Part shown: positions 8,577 to 16,744 of the stretch, one piece after another
Layout: every line of letters begins with the position of its first letter
How positions within the stretch are numbered: position 1 is the stretch's first letter
Source: Parasedimentitalea psychrophila
GTDB lineage: Bacteria > Pseudomonadota > Alphaproteobacteria > Rhodobacterales > Rhodobacteraceae
Reading direction: 5' to 3'
DNA length: 64,000 nt
NCBI RefSeq assembly: GCF_030285785.1
Contig: NZ_CP127247.1
Coordinates: 186,001-250,000 of the forward strand
The notes under the pieces: model-generated
What the model was told of the DNA's origin: nothing
Databases searched by the model: none
What the model saw: the letters and a program-made list of their open reading frames with translations, nothing else
Made by a program: the position numbers and the translations under genes

Positions 8577-8640
8577 CTTCTTCTTGTTTCAAATACCTTG
8601 GGGGTGAGGCCACAGGCCGAGGGGGCAAGGCCCCCTGATC
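8577..8640. repeat. Intergenic repeat, second family, copy 1
   Basis: TCTTCTTGTTTCAAATACCT is followed by a GGGGGTGAG core and the inverted pair AGGGGGCAAGGCCCCCT. Related copies lie at about 40775 (reverse), 60993 and 63421 (reverse). It sits just after the hisE stop, a typical 3' position for this kind of element. Confidence 0.6.
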
Positions 8641-8652
8641 TTATCCTGCACC

Positions 8653-9123
8653 TTATAATTTCGACGAAATTATCCCGGTGGCAAAGCCGCCCATCCGCAG
8701 CTCACCATGCAGCCGCTGATACTCAATCTTAGGGCAGCGATTCTGCACCACTCCCACCCCGCGCGCTTCTGCTTTGGCCGCCGCCTCAGCATGCTGCACT
8801 CCAATCTGCATCCAGATGGTCTGCAGATCAGGGAATGCAGCAAGTGCCTCGTCAACGATCTCTGGCACGGCTTCGGAGCGGCGGAAGATATCCACCATAT
8901 CCACCCGACCCTCAATCGCCGACAGGCTCTCCTGCACCACTTGACCAAATATCCGCTCACCAACATGGCGCGGATTGACCGGAATGACCCGGTACCCCTT
9001 TAGGGACAGATACCGCGCCACATAGTAGCTGGGGCGCACTGGGTTCATCGACATGCCAACCACCGCCACCGTCTTGGTGCGGCGCAGAATATCTCTCAAA
9101 AACGGATCGCTATATGTCGTCAT
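8653..9123 (-). CDS. CoA-binding domain protein (YccU-like)
   Basis: This 156-residue protein is a single CoA_binding_2 Rossmann domain. It has KTVAVVGMSMNPVRPSYYVARYL with the nucleotide-binding glycine turn near residues 19-26, GYRVIPVNPRHVGERI, then VDMVDIFRRSE and the terminal MGVVQNRCPKIEY-like segment (GVGVVQNRCPKIEYQRL). Family members bind CoA in vitro; their physiological role is unsettled. It is monocistronic and ends in the repeat after hisE. Confidence 0.88.
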   Translation of the reverse strand: MTTYSDPFLRDILRRTKTVAVVGMSMNPVRPSYYVARYLSLKGYRVIPVNPRHVGERIFGQVVQESLSAIEGRVDMVDIFRRSEAVPEIVDEALAAFPDLQTIWMQIGVQHAEAAAKAEARGVGVVQNRCPKIEYQRLHGELRMGGFATGIISSKL

Positions 9124-9165
9124 GTCGGCACCCTACGCGCGCCACATCCCAAAAGGGAAGCCAAT

Positions 9166-9197
9166 AAAAAATGCGCCCAGGGGAAAGCCCGGGCGCA
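9166..9197 (-). terminator. Rho-independent terminator
   Basis: On the minus strand TGCGCCCGGG, loop CTTT, CCCCTGGGCGCA is followed by TTTTTTATT. It lies 117 bases after the YHS gene stop and could end that transcript or a small RNA (see findings). A second hairpin, CCGCAGCG facing CGCTGCGG, lies at 9230-9251. Confidence 0.7.
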
Positions 9198-9313
9198 AGG
9201 TCTGGAACGAGGGACAGTGAAATTAGATCCGCAGCGGTTCCGCGCTGCGGTCCTTAGACGATATGGAGCAAAAACGCCGGATATAAAGGTCTGATCGCAG
9301 CTTTGTGAGACCA

Positions 9314-9778
9314 CTATTCATGCCCCAGCACATCCGGCCAATTGCTGCGCCCGCTGACGATCAGATCCGTCATGTCACGGCGCCAGATTTCCTGCACCGA
9401 CGCACTGTAGAGCAGATACAATTGATTATCGACGATTTGCCAGGACTGCGGAGCGCCGGACATCAGATAGCCCTGCGATACGGCATAGGCACAATAACCG
9501 CCAAACATCGGCGCATAGGCTCGCGGGTTGCTTTCAAAATGCCGCCGATTGTCTGCCGACACAAACCGCCAGACCGCCCCTTTCCACATCACCGCATGGT
9601 CCGAGTGTCCCAGAACCGCGCGCCGCTCGACAAAAAACGCCACTGTGTCATAGCCAGAAATGGCCAGGCCCGATTCGGCATAGAACATCGGCTGATCCGC
9701 CAGTGCCGGGCGCACCGGTTGAAAAAACAGGGCAACAACAGCGATTATGGCAATGCGCAGCAGCAAGATAAACTCCAT
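9314..9778 (-). CDS. YHS domain protein, secreted or membrane anchored
   Basis: About 154 residues. An N-terminal hydrophobic segment (LLLRIAIIAVVALFF) is a signal peptide or anchor ending near PALADQP. It is followed by a YHS-type domain: SGLAISGYDTVAFFVE, WKGAVWRFVSADNRRHFESNP and GGYCAYAVSQGY. YHS domains are linked to metal binding; this one keeps a single cysteine. Secreted YHS proteins are common in alphaproteobacteria, usually of unknown function. The ATG at 9778 was chosen over a TTG at 9799. Confidence 0.8.
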   Translation of the reverse strand: MEFILLLRIAIIAVVALFFQPVRPALADQPMFYAESGLAISGYDTVAFFVERRAVLGHSDHAVMWKGAVWRFVSADNRRHFESNPRAYAPMFGGYCAYAVSQGYLMSGAPQSWQIVDNQLYLLYSASVQEIWRRDMTDLIVSGRSNWPDVLGHE

Positions 9779-9875
9779 CCCAGGGTCAGACTGCTGCAAT
9801 GTGCCGGATCAGCTCTGCCCTGCCTAGGGTGGATACGAGTTTGTGAACCACCTGTGACTGCTGCGCGATCAGATG

Positions 9876-10652
9876 TTACCGCGCAATCGACGCATAGAGC
9901 GCCAGCGCTGCAGCATTCGATACATTCAGCGAGCCAAAGCCGCCAGCCGCATCAATCTTGACCAGCTGGTCCACGGTTTCCTTGGTCTTCTGCCGCAGCC
10001 CCGGACCCTCGGCCCCCAGCACCAGCGCCACCGGCCGGTCCCGGCGTCCCTCCAGCGCCGCCTCGATGGTGACCTCGGCCTCGCCGTCCAGCCCCAACAC
10101 CACAAACCCCATGTTCTGCAACTCGACGATGGCATCCGACAGATTTCGCACCCTGACATAGGGCTGACGCTCCAGCGCCCCACTGGCAGATTTGGCCAGG
10201 GCCCCGGTTTCCGGCGCCGAATGGTGACGGGTGCCAATCACCGCACTGGCCCCCAGCACTTCGGCGGTCCGCAATATGGCACCGACGTTATGCGGATCGG
10301 TCACCCGGTCCAGCAACAACACCCGAGGCACCTCGGCGCCGATGCAAGTGTCGGCCAGGCTGCCCCAATGCAGCGGCTTCACTTCCAGCACCGCGCCCTG
10401 ATGCACCGAATTGGGGTCAATCGGCGCCTTGAAGCTGCGCGAATCCACCAATTCCGGTTCGATCCCCGACTCGGCGATGGCGTCAGCCAGTTTGACCTGC
10501 GCGTTGCGCGTCACGATCAGGCGCAATTTCTGGCGCACAGGATTGAGCAGCGCATCGCGCACCGCATGCAGGCCAAACAGCCAGACCGTTTCCGCATCCG
10601 AGGCTTTCTTGGCCTGCTCTTTTTCCACGACCCATTTTGGTTTCTTAGTCAT
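9876..10652 (-). CDS. rlmB: 23S rRNA (guanosine-2'-O)-methyltransferase, TrmH/RlmB type
   Basis: This 258-residue SpoU-family methyltransferase has an N-terminal L30e-like substrate domain (WLFGLHAVRDALLNP) and a C-terminal trefoil-knot domain. The three SPOUT motifs are visible: LLLDRVTDPHNVGAILRTAE, LVLGAEGPGLR and LNVSNAAALALY. RlmB methylates the 2'-O of G2251 in 23S rRNA. GGAGAGCAAG precedes the ATG at 10652. tRNA-Tyr lies divergently upstream. Confidence 0.93.
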   Translation of the reverse strand: MTKKPKWVVEKEQAKKASDAETVWLFGLHAVRDALLNPVRQKLRLIVTRNAQVKLADAIAESGIEPELVDSRSFKAPIDPNSVHQGAVLEVKPLHWGSLADTCIGAEVPRVLLLDRVTDPHNVGAILRTAEVLGASAVIGTRHHSAPETGALAKSASGALERQPYVRVRNLSDAIVELQNMGFVVLGLDGEAEVTIEAALEGRRDRPVALVLGAEGPGLRQKTKETVDQLVKIDAAGGFGSLNVSNAAALALYASIAR

Positions 10653-10710
10653 CTTGCTCTCCGGCAAAAAAGGATTTTTGAGCCATCGAGAAAAACCTGC
10701 GATTTTCCTG

Positions 10711-10739
10711 TTGACGCTCCGTTGGTGCGCTTGTAGTCA
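10711..10739 (+). promoter_or_regulatory. Probable promoter of tRNA-Tyr
   Basis: TTGACG, a 17-base spacer and TAGTCA resemble a sigma-70 -35/-10 pair. The pair places transcription start about 25-30 bases before the tRNA. Confidence 0.5.
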
Positions 10740-10773
10740 CGCCACACATCAGGTGCAACAGCCACCTGATAGT

Positions 10774-10857
10774 GGGCGACAGGCCGCAAGGTGTGGCAGG
10801 GGACTGTAACTCCCTCGCGGAGACGCACGCCTGGTTCGATTCCAGGGTCGCCCACCA
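10774..10857 (+). tRNA. tRNA-Tyr (GTA)
   Basis: The acceptor stem GGGCGAC pairs with GTCGCCC, followed by A and an encoded CCA. The anticodon arm GGGGA-CTGTAAC-TCCCT carries GTA. A long variable arm (GCG-GAGA-CGC) makes it class II, as expected for bacterial tRNA-Tyr. The T arm is CCTGG-TTCGATT-CCAGG. Decayed insertion sequences lie downstream. Confidence 0.95.
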
Positions 10858-11204
10858 CTTCTACCTCTAGGACCGCAGTGACAGAGACGCTAATGCTGCG
10901 GTTATTGATGATTGGTGAGCCCTATTGGGCAGTCTCCGGCGTGAGAACTGCAGATCTGGAAACTCATAAATATTGCCCCCAGGGCACCGTACCTGTGGTC
11001 GCGAGGGTCAGGATCCAGGCGGGAGGGTTGAGCAGCCCCACTTGCGTGGTCCGAGTTGAAAGTTGGCCTTTGGTCCACCGGCACGATGGCCTCAGGCGCT
11101 TGTGGGCGGTCGCCCAGAGCACTGTGGAGCCCACTGCCCGGCAGGGTAACATCCGGTGATCGCACAACTGTGCGTTTGCAAGGACAAGCCGCTTTCGCAT
11201 GACC
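10858..11204. other. Non-coding spacer beside tRNA-Tyr
   Basis: No convincing gene is visible. Overlapping frames on both strands are short and unlike known proteins. The stretch probably contains end sequence of the adjacent decayed IS110 element, but no terminal repeats could be identified. Confidence 0.5.
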
Positions 11205-11600
11205 GCCGTGACGGCGACTTTTTTCTCTTTCCCAGCGGCGGCGAGCTGATCGTATTTAGCTTTCAGGTCCGCATCAAACCGGATTGCGACCAGCGCGGGC
11301 ATGAAGATGGCATGTCGCAGATTTGAGCACCCGCCCTGTATCCGCGCGTTTCCCTGCCACTTCCCAGAACTCTGTGACAATCATTGACCGGCGCCTGTTC
11401 TAATTGTCGATGATATGGCCCGGTAGCTTCACAAATGATCAGCGCTGTTGGTTGCGGTTCAATCCATCTAAACAGCTCCGCAAATCCGTCTATTCCATTG
11501 AGAACTTGCATGTGTTGTCCATCAGCCAAGCGATGAACATCAAGTGTATCTTTGGAAACCTCTCTCGGTGCAGGCCCCCTCTCATCGTTTGCCACGCAAA
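11205..11600 (-). pseudogene. Decayed IS110-family transposase
   Basis: Two frames keep opposite ends of an IS110-type transposase. The N-terminal piece (about 11397-11562) reads VSKDTLDVHRLADGQH and later ICEATGPYHRQLE, matching the DEDD domain start. The C-terminal piece (about 11210-11380) reads IQGGCSNLRHAIFMPALVA and then LKAKYDQLAAAGKEKKVAV, the conserved Transposase_20 end. The roughly 200 residues normally between them are missing and the frames differ, so the element is dead. Confidence 0.75.
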
Positions 11601-11659
11601 CGACTGCCGGGCAGCAGGTCGGCGCGAGGGCTCAGGGGCTCCGCCCGTTCAGGCCTGAA

Positions 11660-12005
11660 CGCGGTCCACTGGAGCCTTTCCAAGACGGTCATCACTCCCG
11701 TTGCGGCCTCCCTCAAGATCAATTTGCCAGGGTCAGGTCAGAATCCGCACGCCGCAGCCGCTCGTTCTCTTTCTGAAGCCGCTATAGCTCCTTGAGCTGT
11801 TCCGTTCCCATTCCGCATTCGCCGTTGGGCTCGAACCAATGGCACCTTCGACGGCTCATTTCTTCTTCCAGCGGTAATAGGTTTGTTCAGTCACACTGAT
11901 CTGTCTGATTGCATCTATTCGAGGCATACCTCGCCCCATCAGCACTTCAACCTGCCGTAACGTCACGACAATCTCTTCGGGCTTGGGTCTCTTGATGGCA
12001 TATAT
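11660..12005 (-). pseudogene. Decayed IS3-family OrfA fragment
   Basis: Reading the minus strand from about 12000, the frame gives RPKPEEIVVTLRQVEVL, then RIDAIRQISVTEQTYYRWKK and a stop. This matches the helix-turn-helix N-terminus of IS3-type OrfA. After a frame change the sequence still resembles the leucine-zipper part (ELQKENERLRR-like). OrfB is absent. Together with the IS110 remnant it forms an insertion-sequence graveyard after tRNA-Tyr. Confidence 0.65.
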
Positions 12006-12095
12006 GATCCTCCGGCTTCCTAATCATTGGCGCGGGCCAATTCGAAGGGGGGAGGCTCAGGGCGGTGCCGGAATTTTCAGGCCGTTGACCACAGC

Positions 12096-12668
12096 TCAGT
12101 CAGAAGGCCCCCACTGCCGGGCAATGGGGTTGGTAATATTCAGCATGTCGATGGCGCGGGCTGAAATCTGATCGACAATCTCTGCCACATTTTTGGGCCT
12201 CAGATAAAAGGCCGGCACCGGCGGCAGGATAATGGCGCCCAATTCGGTTGCGGCGGTCATGTTTCGCAGATGCGCCAGGGTCAGCGGCGCCTCGCGGGTC
12301 AGCAGAATCAGACGGCGCCGCTCTTTCAGTTGAACGCCAGCCGAACGGGTCAGCAGATTATCATCCAACCCATGGGCAATCGCGGCCAGCGAGCGCATTG
12401 AACAAGGGGCGACGATCATCCCCGCAACCGGAACCGAACCCGAGGCAATACTGGCGCCGATATCGCCGAGCGGGTGCACCCGTGTTGCCAGCGCCTTCAG
12501 GGTCTCAAAGGCCTCCGGGCCGCATTCTTCGGCTAGGGTACGTTCGGCAGCGGTGCTGGTGACCAGATCAATTTCTGCGCCCATGGCACAGAGTTGCCGG
12601 GCAACCGACAGCCCCAGCGCCGCCCCCGAGGCGCCGGCCACCCCCAGCACAACACGCGGCGCACTCAT
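12096..12668 (-). CDS. ubiX: Flavin prenyltransferase UbiX
   Basis: This 190-residue flavoprotein makes prenylated FMN, the cofactor of UbiD decarboxylases. It has the FMN-binding start VVLGVAGASGAALGL, the central MIVAPCSMRSLAAIAHG, and LTREAPLTLAHLRNM with PPVPAFY. Its ATG overlaps the ubiD stop, so the pair is translationally coupled with ubiD first. Both are divergent from ubiTUV. Confidence 0.95.
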   Translation of the reverse strand: MSAPRVVLGVAGASGAALGLSVARQLCAMGAEIDLVTSTAAERTLAEECGPEAFETLKALATRVHPLGDIGASIASGSVPVAGMIVAPCSMRSLAAIAHGLDDNLLTRSAGVQLKERRRLILLTREAPLTLAHLRNMTAATELGAIILPPVPAFYLRPKNVAEIVDQISARAIDMLNITNPIARQWGPSD

Positions 12669-14164
12669 GATCCGGTGCCCGACATCAGGCGCGCCACCAG
12701 ATCGGCGGCAAAATCCGCGTCCTTGTCGGATGTTTTCATAACCTCACCCCAGTCTCTGGATGTTTCGCTGTCGATTTTTATCGTGGCATCTATGCCCATT
12801 TTACCGGCCAGACCGGGCTGAGGCGAGGCGAAGTCGAGATAGTCCATCGGCGTGTTCTCGATCAACATCACATCGCGCACCGGGTCCATCCGGGTGGCCA
12901 GCGCCCAGGCGATGTCCTCCCAGTTTTTTGGGTCGATATCTGTGTCTACAACCACAATCATCTTGGTGTAACTGAATTGCGGCAGCATCCCCCACAGCGC
13001 CATCATGACACGACGCGCCTGCCCCGGATAGCGTTTGTTAATGGCGACCACGGCCATGCGGTACGAACAGGCAGCAGGCGGCAGCCACAGATCGTGAACC
13101 TCTGGGATCTGCGCCCGGATCGTCGGCAGCGCCAGCCGGTTGAACACCTCACCAATGATCGCCGGTTCATCCGGTGGGCGACCGGTATAGGTGGACAGAT
13201 ACAGCGGATCTTTGCGGTGGGTGATTGCGCTCACCTCCATCACCGGGAACGGTTCAGCCCGGTTGTAATATCCCGTGTGATCGCCAAACGGCCCTTCCGG
13301 CGCGGTCTCGTTGGGCGACACCCAGCCCTCCAGCACGATCTCCGCATCGGCGGGCACCATCAGCGGAACCGTTTTGGCCGGTACCAGACGTGGGCGCGCA
13401 TTGTTCAACGCACCGGCAAAAGTCAGCTCGGACACTGATTCAGGCAATGGCAGCGCAGATGAAAGCAGCGTCGCCGGGTCAGCGCCCAGGATTATGGCCA
13501 CCGGGGTCTTTTCACCCTGTTTTGCCCAGCTTTGGTGATGTGCAGCGCCACCGCGATGGGGTAGCCAGCGCATGATCAATCGGTTGTGGTCCAGAACCTG
13601 CGCCCGGTAGACACCGGCATTGTAACGGCTGACATCTGCGGCCTCGGAGTCAAAGGGGCGGGTCACCACCACCGGCCAGGTGATCAGCGGCCCCGCATCG
13701 CCGGGCCAATGGGTCTGGATCGGCAGCGCGCAAAGATCCACGTCGTCGCTTTCCAGCACAACACTTTGGACCGGGGCGGATCGAAGGATCTTGGGACGTG
13801 TCGCCAGCGCTGCCTTTAACATCGGCCAGCGCGACAGCGCGTCGCGCATGCCGTCAGGTGGCGTCGGCGATCTGAGCGCCGCCAGAAACGCCCCCAGATC
13901 ATCCAGACCCTCCAGCGTTACCCCCAACCCGGCCGCCACGCGGGCCGTGGTGCCAAACAGATTGACCACCACCGGCACGTCCGACGGCGCGCCGCCCGGC
14001 AGCAGCGGCTGGTCAAACTGCAACACCGGCCCCTGTCGCTCCAAGACGTTGCGGTGCACGGCAGTCATCTGGTGGATCACCGACACCGGATCCGCCACCC
14101 GCTGAAACTGATCCGTCTCGGCGCACCACTCAAGAAAGCTGCGAAGACTGGGAAATGAGGGCAA
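12665..14164 (-). CDS. ubiD: UbiD-family decarboxylase
   Basis: This 499-residue prenyl-FMN-dependent decarboxylase of UbiD type removes the carboxyl group of 4-hydroxy-3-polyprenylbenzoate in ubiquinone synthesis. Visible features are VVVNLFGT, NAGVYRAQVLDHN and RWLPHRGGAAHH around the cofactor, the E-G-P-F-GDHTGYY active-site segment, and KRYPGQARRVMMALWG. Length is standard. The start is TTG at 14164, with no better ATG in frame. The coupled ubiX and nearby ubiTUV favour a ubiquinone role over aromatic acid catabolism. Confidence 0.92.
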   Translation of the reverse strand: MPSFPSLRSFLEWCAETDQFQRVADPVSVIHQMTAVHRNVLERQGPVLQFDQPLLPGGAPSDVPVVVNLFGTTARVAAGLGVTLEGLDDLGAFLAALRSPTPPDGMRDALSRWPMLKAALATRPKILRSAPVQSVVLESDDVDLCALPIQTHWPGDAGPLITWPVVVTRPFDSEAADVSRYNAGVYRAQVLDHNRLIMRWLPHRGGAAHHQSWAKQGEKTPVAIILGADPATLLSSALPLPESVSELTFAGALNNARPRLVPAKTVPLMVPADAEIVLEGWVSPNETAPEGPFGDHTGYYNRAEPFPVMEVSAITHRKDPLYLSTYTGRPPDEPAIIGEVFNRLALPTIRAQIPEVHDLWLPPAACSYRMAVVAINKRYPGQARRVMMALWGMLPQFSYTKMIVVVDTDIDPKNWEDIAWALATRMDPVRDVMLIENTPMDYLDFASPQPGLAGKMGIDATIKIDSETSRDWGEVMKTSDKDADFAADLVARLMSGTGS

Positions 14165-14228
14165 ACTGCGAATGGGACTGCTCCAGATTGACGTTTACAG
14201 CCCCTACCATTTAAAATGTTTCAGGATA

Positions 14229-14242
14229 TTGACACACATCAA
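14229..14242. promoter_or_regulatory. FNR/FnrL-like box
   Basis: TTGACACACATCAA differs by one base from the FNR consensus TTGAT-N4-ATCAA. It lies in the 138-base spacer between the divergent ubiD and ubiT genes, about 61 bases before the ubiT start. It therefore could control both sides under low oxygen. Confidence 0.7.
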
Positions 14243-14302
14243 TTTCTTGAAACATCTAAACCCATAAAAGATCCCAAACAACCGAGACAACAGGAGTCTC
14301 AC

Positions 14303-14845
14303 TTGCCCCAACCTCAGGCCTCGATCCCGCTGTTTCCGCCAGTTCTTGCGCGCGCCCTCAAGGTGATGCCGCTGGCACCGCTGTCTCTGTCGCTGACCGC
14401 CTATAGTCGGAAAATCGCCAAGACCCACCCCGGGTTGTTCCGTCGCCTGGGGGAGTTTGACCACACACGGTTTATTCTGGACCCGACTGACCTGCCCTTT
14501 GTGATCTGTCTTGACCCCAACGGCGGTGTGCCGCGTGTCACCTTGCTGCGTGGCAGGGGCGAAGGCGCGGCGCGGATATCCGGGCCGTTTGCCGCGCTGA
14601 TCGGGCTGGTTCACGGTGCCTATGATGGCGACGCGCTGTTCTTTTCCCGTGATCTGGTGGTCGAGGGCGACACCGGCGCGGCGCTGGCCCTGCGCAACGC
14701 TGTCGATGACGCGGAACTGGACCTGGCACAGGAAATCGCCTCGATCACCGGCCCTCTGGCGCGGCCGCTGCAACACTTAATCGCATTTGCAGAGCGACGC
14801 ACCGGCGTCTGCCTGACACGACCAGACGAGGCCGAAGCATGGTAA
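14303..14845 (+). CDS. ubiT: Anaerobic ubiquinone biosynthesis factor UbiT (SCP2 domain)
   Basis: About 180 residues with an SCP2-type lipid-binding domain: FDHTRFILDPTDLPFVICL, then GDALFFSRDLVVEGDTGAALALRNA. UbiT is a lipid-binding partner in O2-independent ubiquinone synthesis, proposed to hold the hydrophobic intermediates. The TTG at 14303 was chosen because CAGGAG lies six bases upstream; the longer frame from 14216 would run through the FNR-like box. Its stop overlaps the ubiU start. It is the first gene of ubiTUV-nnrS-DUF2478. Confidence 0.88.
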   Translation: MPQPQASIPLFPPVLARALKVMPLAPLSLSLTAYSRKIAKTHPGLFRRLGEFDHTRFILDPTDLPFVICLDPNGGVPRVTLLRGRGEGAARISGPFAALIGLVHGAYDGDALFFSRDLVVEGDTGAALALRNAVDDAELDLAQEIASITGPLARPLQHLIAFAERRTGVCLTRPDEAEAW

Positions 14846-15822
14846 TGGAAATTGTTTGCCCAGCGGGCACCCCGGCCTCGCTGCGGGCCGCCGTCAAGGC
14901 GGGGGCCCATACGATTTATTGTGGCTTCAACGACGAAACAAACGCCCGCAACTTTCCCGGTTTGAACTTTGACCGGGGTGAGATGCGCGACGGCATTGCC
15001 TTTGCCCATGAGCGCGGCTCGCAGGTGCTGATTGCGATCAACACCTTCCCCCGTGCGGGCGATGAGGCCCTGTGGCATCGCGCCGTGGCGGATGCCGAAT
15101 CCTGCGGCGCCGATGCGGTGATCCTGGCGGATCCGGGGCTGCTGGACTATGCGGCGCGCAACCATCCGGGGCTACGCCGCCACCTGTCGGTTCAGGCGGC
15201 CGCCGCCAATGCCGATATCATCAACTATTACGCAAAAACTTTTGACGTGAAACGCGTGGTGCTGCCTCGGGTTCTGTCGGTTCCCGAAATCGCCGCGATC
15301 AATGCCGAAACCGAGGTGGAAACCGAGGTGTTCGTCTTTGGCGGCCTCTGTGTCATGGCCGAGGGTCGCTGTTCGCTGTCCTCATACGCCACCGGATTGT
15401 CGCCCAATATGAACGGCGTCTGCTCGCCCGCCAGCCATGTGGAATACCTTGATGACAACGGCGTGCTGGATGCCCGTCTGGGTGGTTACACCATCCACCG
15501 CGTTGAAAAAGACGAGCCCGCCCCCTACCCAACCCTGTGCAAGGGCTGCTTTAGCGCCCAGGACCAGACCGGGCACCTGTTTGAGGATCCGGTCAGCCTG
15601 AATGCCGAGCAGTTGATCCCTCAGTTGCAAAAGGCCGGTGTCACCGCGCTCAAGATCGAGGGCCGCCAGCGGTCCCGGTCCTATGTGGCGCAGGTCGTGC
15701 GCAACTTTCGCGCCGCAGTGGATGCGCTAGAGGCAGGCCAGCCGATGCCCGAAGGTATGCTGGCGCGCCTGTCCGAAGGCCAGGCGATGACAACCGGCGC
15801 TTATAAAAAGACGTGGAGATAA
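14839..15822 (+). CDS. ubiU: Anaerobic ubiquinone hydroxylation subunit UbiU (U32 family)
   Basis: This 327-residue U32-peptidase-family protein binds [4Fe-4S] and, with UbiV, performs O2-independent ubiquinone hydroxylation. Candidate cluster cysteines are in GGLCVMAEGRC, GVCSPASH and LCKGCFS. It starts with the U32 signature EIVCPAGTPASLRAAVKAGA. GAGG precedes the ATG at 14839. It overlaps ubiT and is followed four bases later by ubiV. No protease activity is expected. Confidence 0.93.
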   Translation: MVMEIVCPAGTPASLRAAVKAGAHTIYCGFNDETNARNFPGLNFDRGEMRDGIAFAHERGSQVLIAINTFPRAGDEALWHRAVADAESCGADAVILADPGLLDYAARNHPGLRRHLSVQAAAANADIINYYAKTFDVKRVVLPRVLSVPEIAAINAETEVETEVFVFGGLCVMAEGRCSLSSYATGLSPNMNGVCSPASHVEYLDDNGVLDARLGGYTIHRVEKDEPAPYPTLCKGCFSAQDQTGHLFEDPVSLNAEQLIPQLQKAGVTALKIEGRQRSRSYVAQVVRNFRAAVDALEAGQPMPEGMLARLSEGQAMTTGAYKKTWR

Positions 15823-15826
15823 CCAA

Positions 15827-16744
15827 ATGGATCTGACAGTCGGACCAAATCAGTTCTTTTGGTCAGCCGATCGCTGGACTGAGTTTTATGACGATCTGGC
15901 CGCATCAAAGGTGGATCGTGTGGTGCTGGGAGAGCTGGTCTGTTCCAAACGCCTGCCGTTCTTTCAGGAGCGCATTCCCGATGCCATCTCAACCCTGATT
16001 GACGCGGGCAAGGAGGTTGCCCTGACCAGTCTGGCACTGGTGACGCTGAAGCGCGAGCGCAAGCAAACCGCTGCACTGGCCGAAATGGGCGTCGAGATCG
16101 AGGTCAACGACCTGACCGCCCTGCCCCATTTGCCCGAAGGCACTCCGATCTCCGTTGGTCCGCTGGTCAATACCTACAACGAAGGCACCCTGGCATGGCT
16201 GGCCTCCAAGGGCGCGACCCGCATCTGTCTGCCGCCGGAACTGCCGCTGACCTCGGTTGCGACTCTGGCAAAGGTCGGCGCCGATCTGGGCGTCGCGATC
16301 GAGGTCTGGGGCCACGGTCGGCTGCCGCTGGCGATCTCGGGGCGGTGTTATCACGCCCGCTTGCACAAACGCACCAAGGACAATTGCCAATTCGCCTGCG
16401 AGGATGACCCCGACGGTCTGGATGTCCGCACCCTAGAGGGCCAACCGTTTCTGGCGATGAACGGGGTGCAAACCCTGTCCGACACCTATGCCAGTGCGGC
16501 CCACCAGATTGACGCTCTGACCCGCGCCGGGGTTTCAGCGCTGCGCCTGTCACCGCAATCCAAGGGGTTCACGCAGATTTGCGATCAATACCACCAGTTG
16601 CTGGACGGCAAACTCAGCGGCGCGGAGGTCGCCGATGCAATCTGCGGCATCGACAGCAATATCCGCCTGTCCGACGGTTTCCTGTCCGGAAAACGGGGCG
16701 TCGATTGGTCCGGAAAACAACCGCCTGCCTACCAGGGGTCATGA
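15827..16744 (+). CDS. ubiV: Anaerobic ubiquinone hydroxylation subunit UbiV (U32 family)
   Basis: This 305-residue protein is paralogous to UbiU and forms the UbiUV complex. Four likely [4Fe-4S] cysteines are visible: one in LVCSKRLPF near residue 39 and the cluster SGRCYHARLHKRTKDNCQFAC after residue 170. GTGGAGATAACC precedes the ATG. The stop overlaps the nnrS start (ATGA), so nitrogen-oxide and ubiquinone genes share one transcript. Confidence 0.93.
   Translation: MDLTVGPNQFFWSADRWTEFYDDLAASKVDRVVLGELVCSKRLPFFQERIPDAISTLIDAGKEVALTSLALVTLKRERKQTAALAEMGVEIEVNDLTALPHLPEGTPISVGPLVNTYNEGTLAWLASKGATRICLPPELPLTSVATLAKVGADLGVAIEVWGHGRLPLAISGRCYHARLHKRTKDNCQFACEDDPDGLDVRTLEGQPFLAMNGVQTLSDTYASAAHQIDALTRAGVSALRLSPQSKGFTQICDQYHQLLDGKLSGAEVADAICGIDSNIRLSDGFLSGKRGVDWSGKQPPAYQGS

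Noticed and set aside
14216-14302. Longer ubiT N-terminus from ATG 14216
   Set aside because: It would place the start before the FNR-like box and has no ribosome binding site; TTG 14303 follows CAGGAG.
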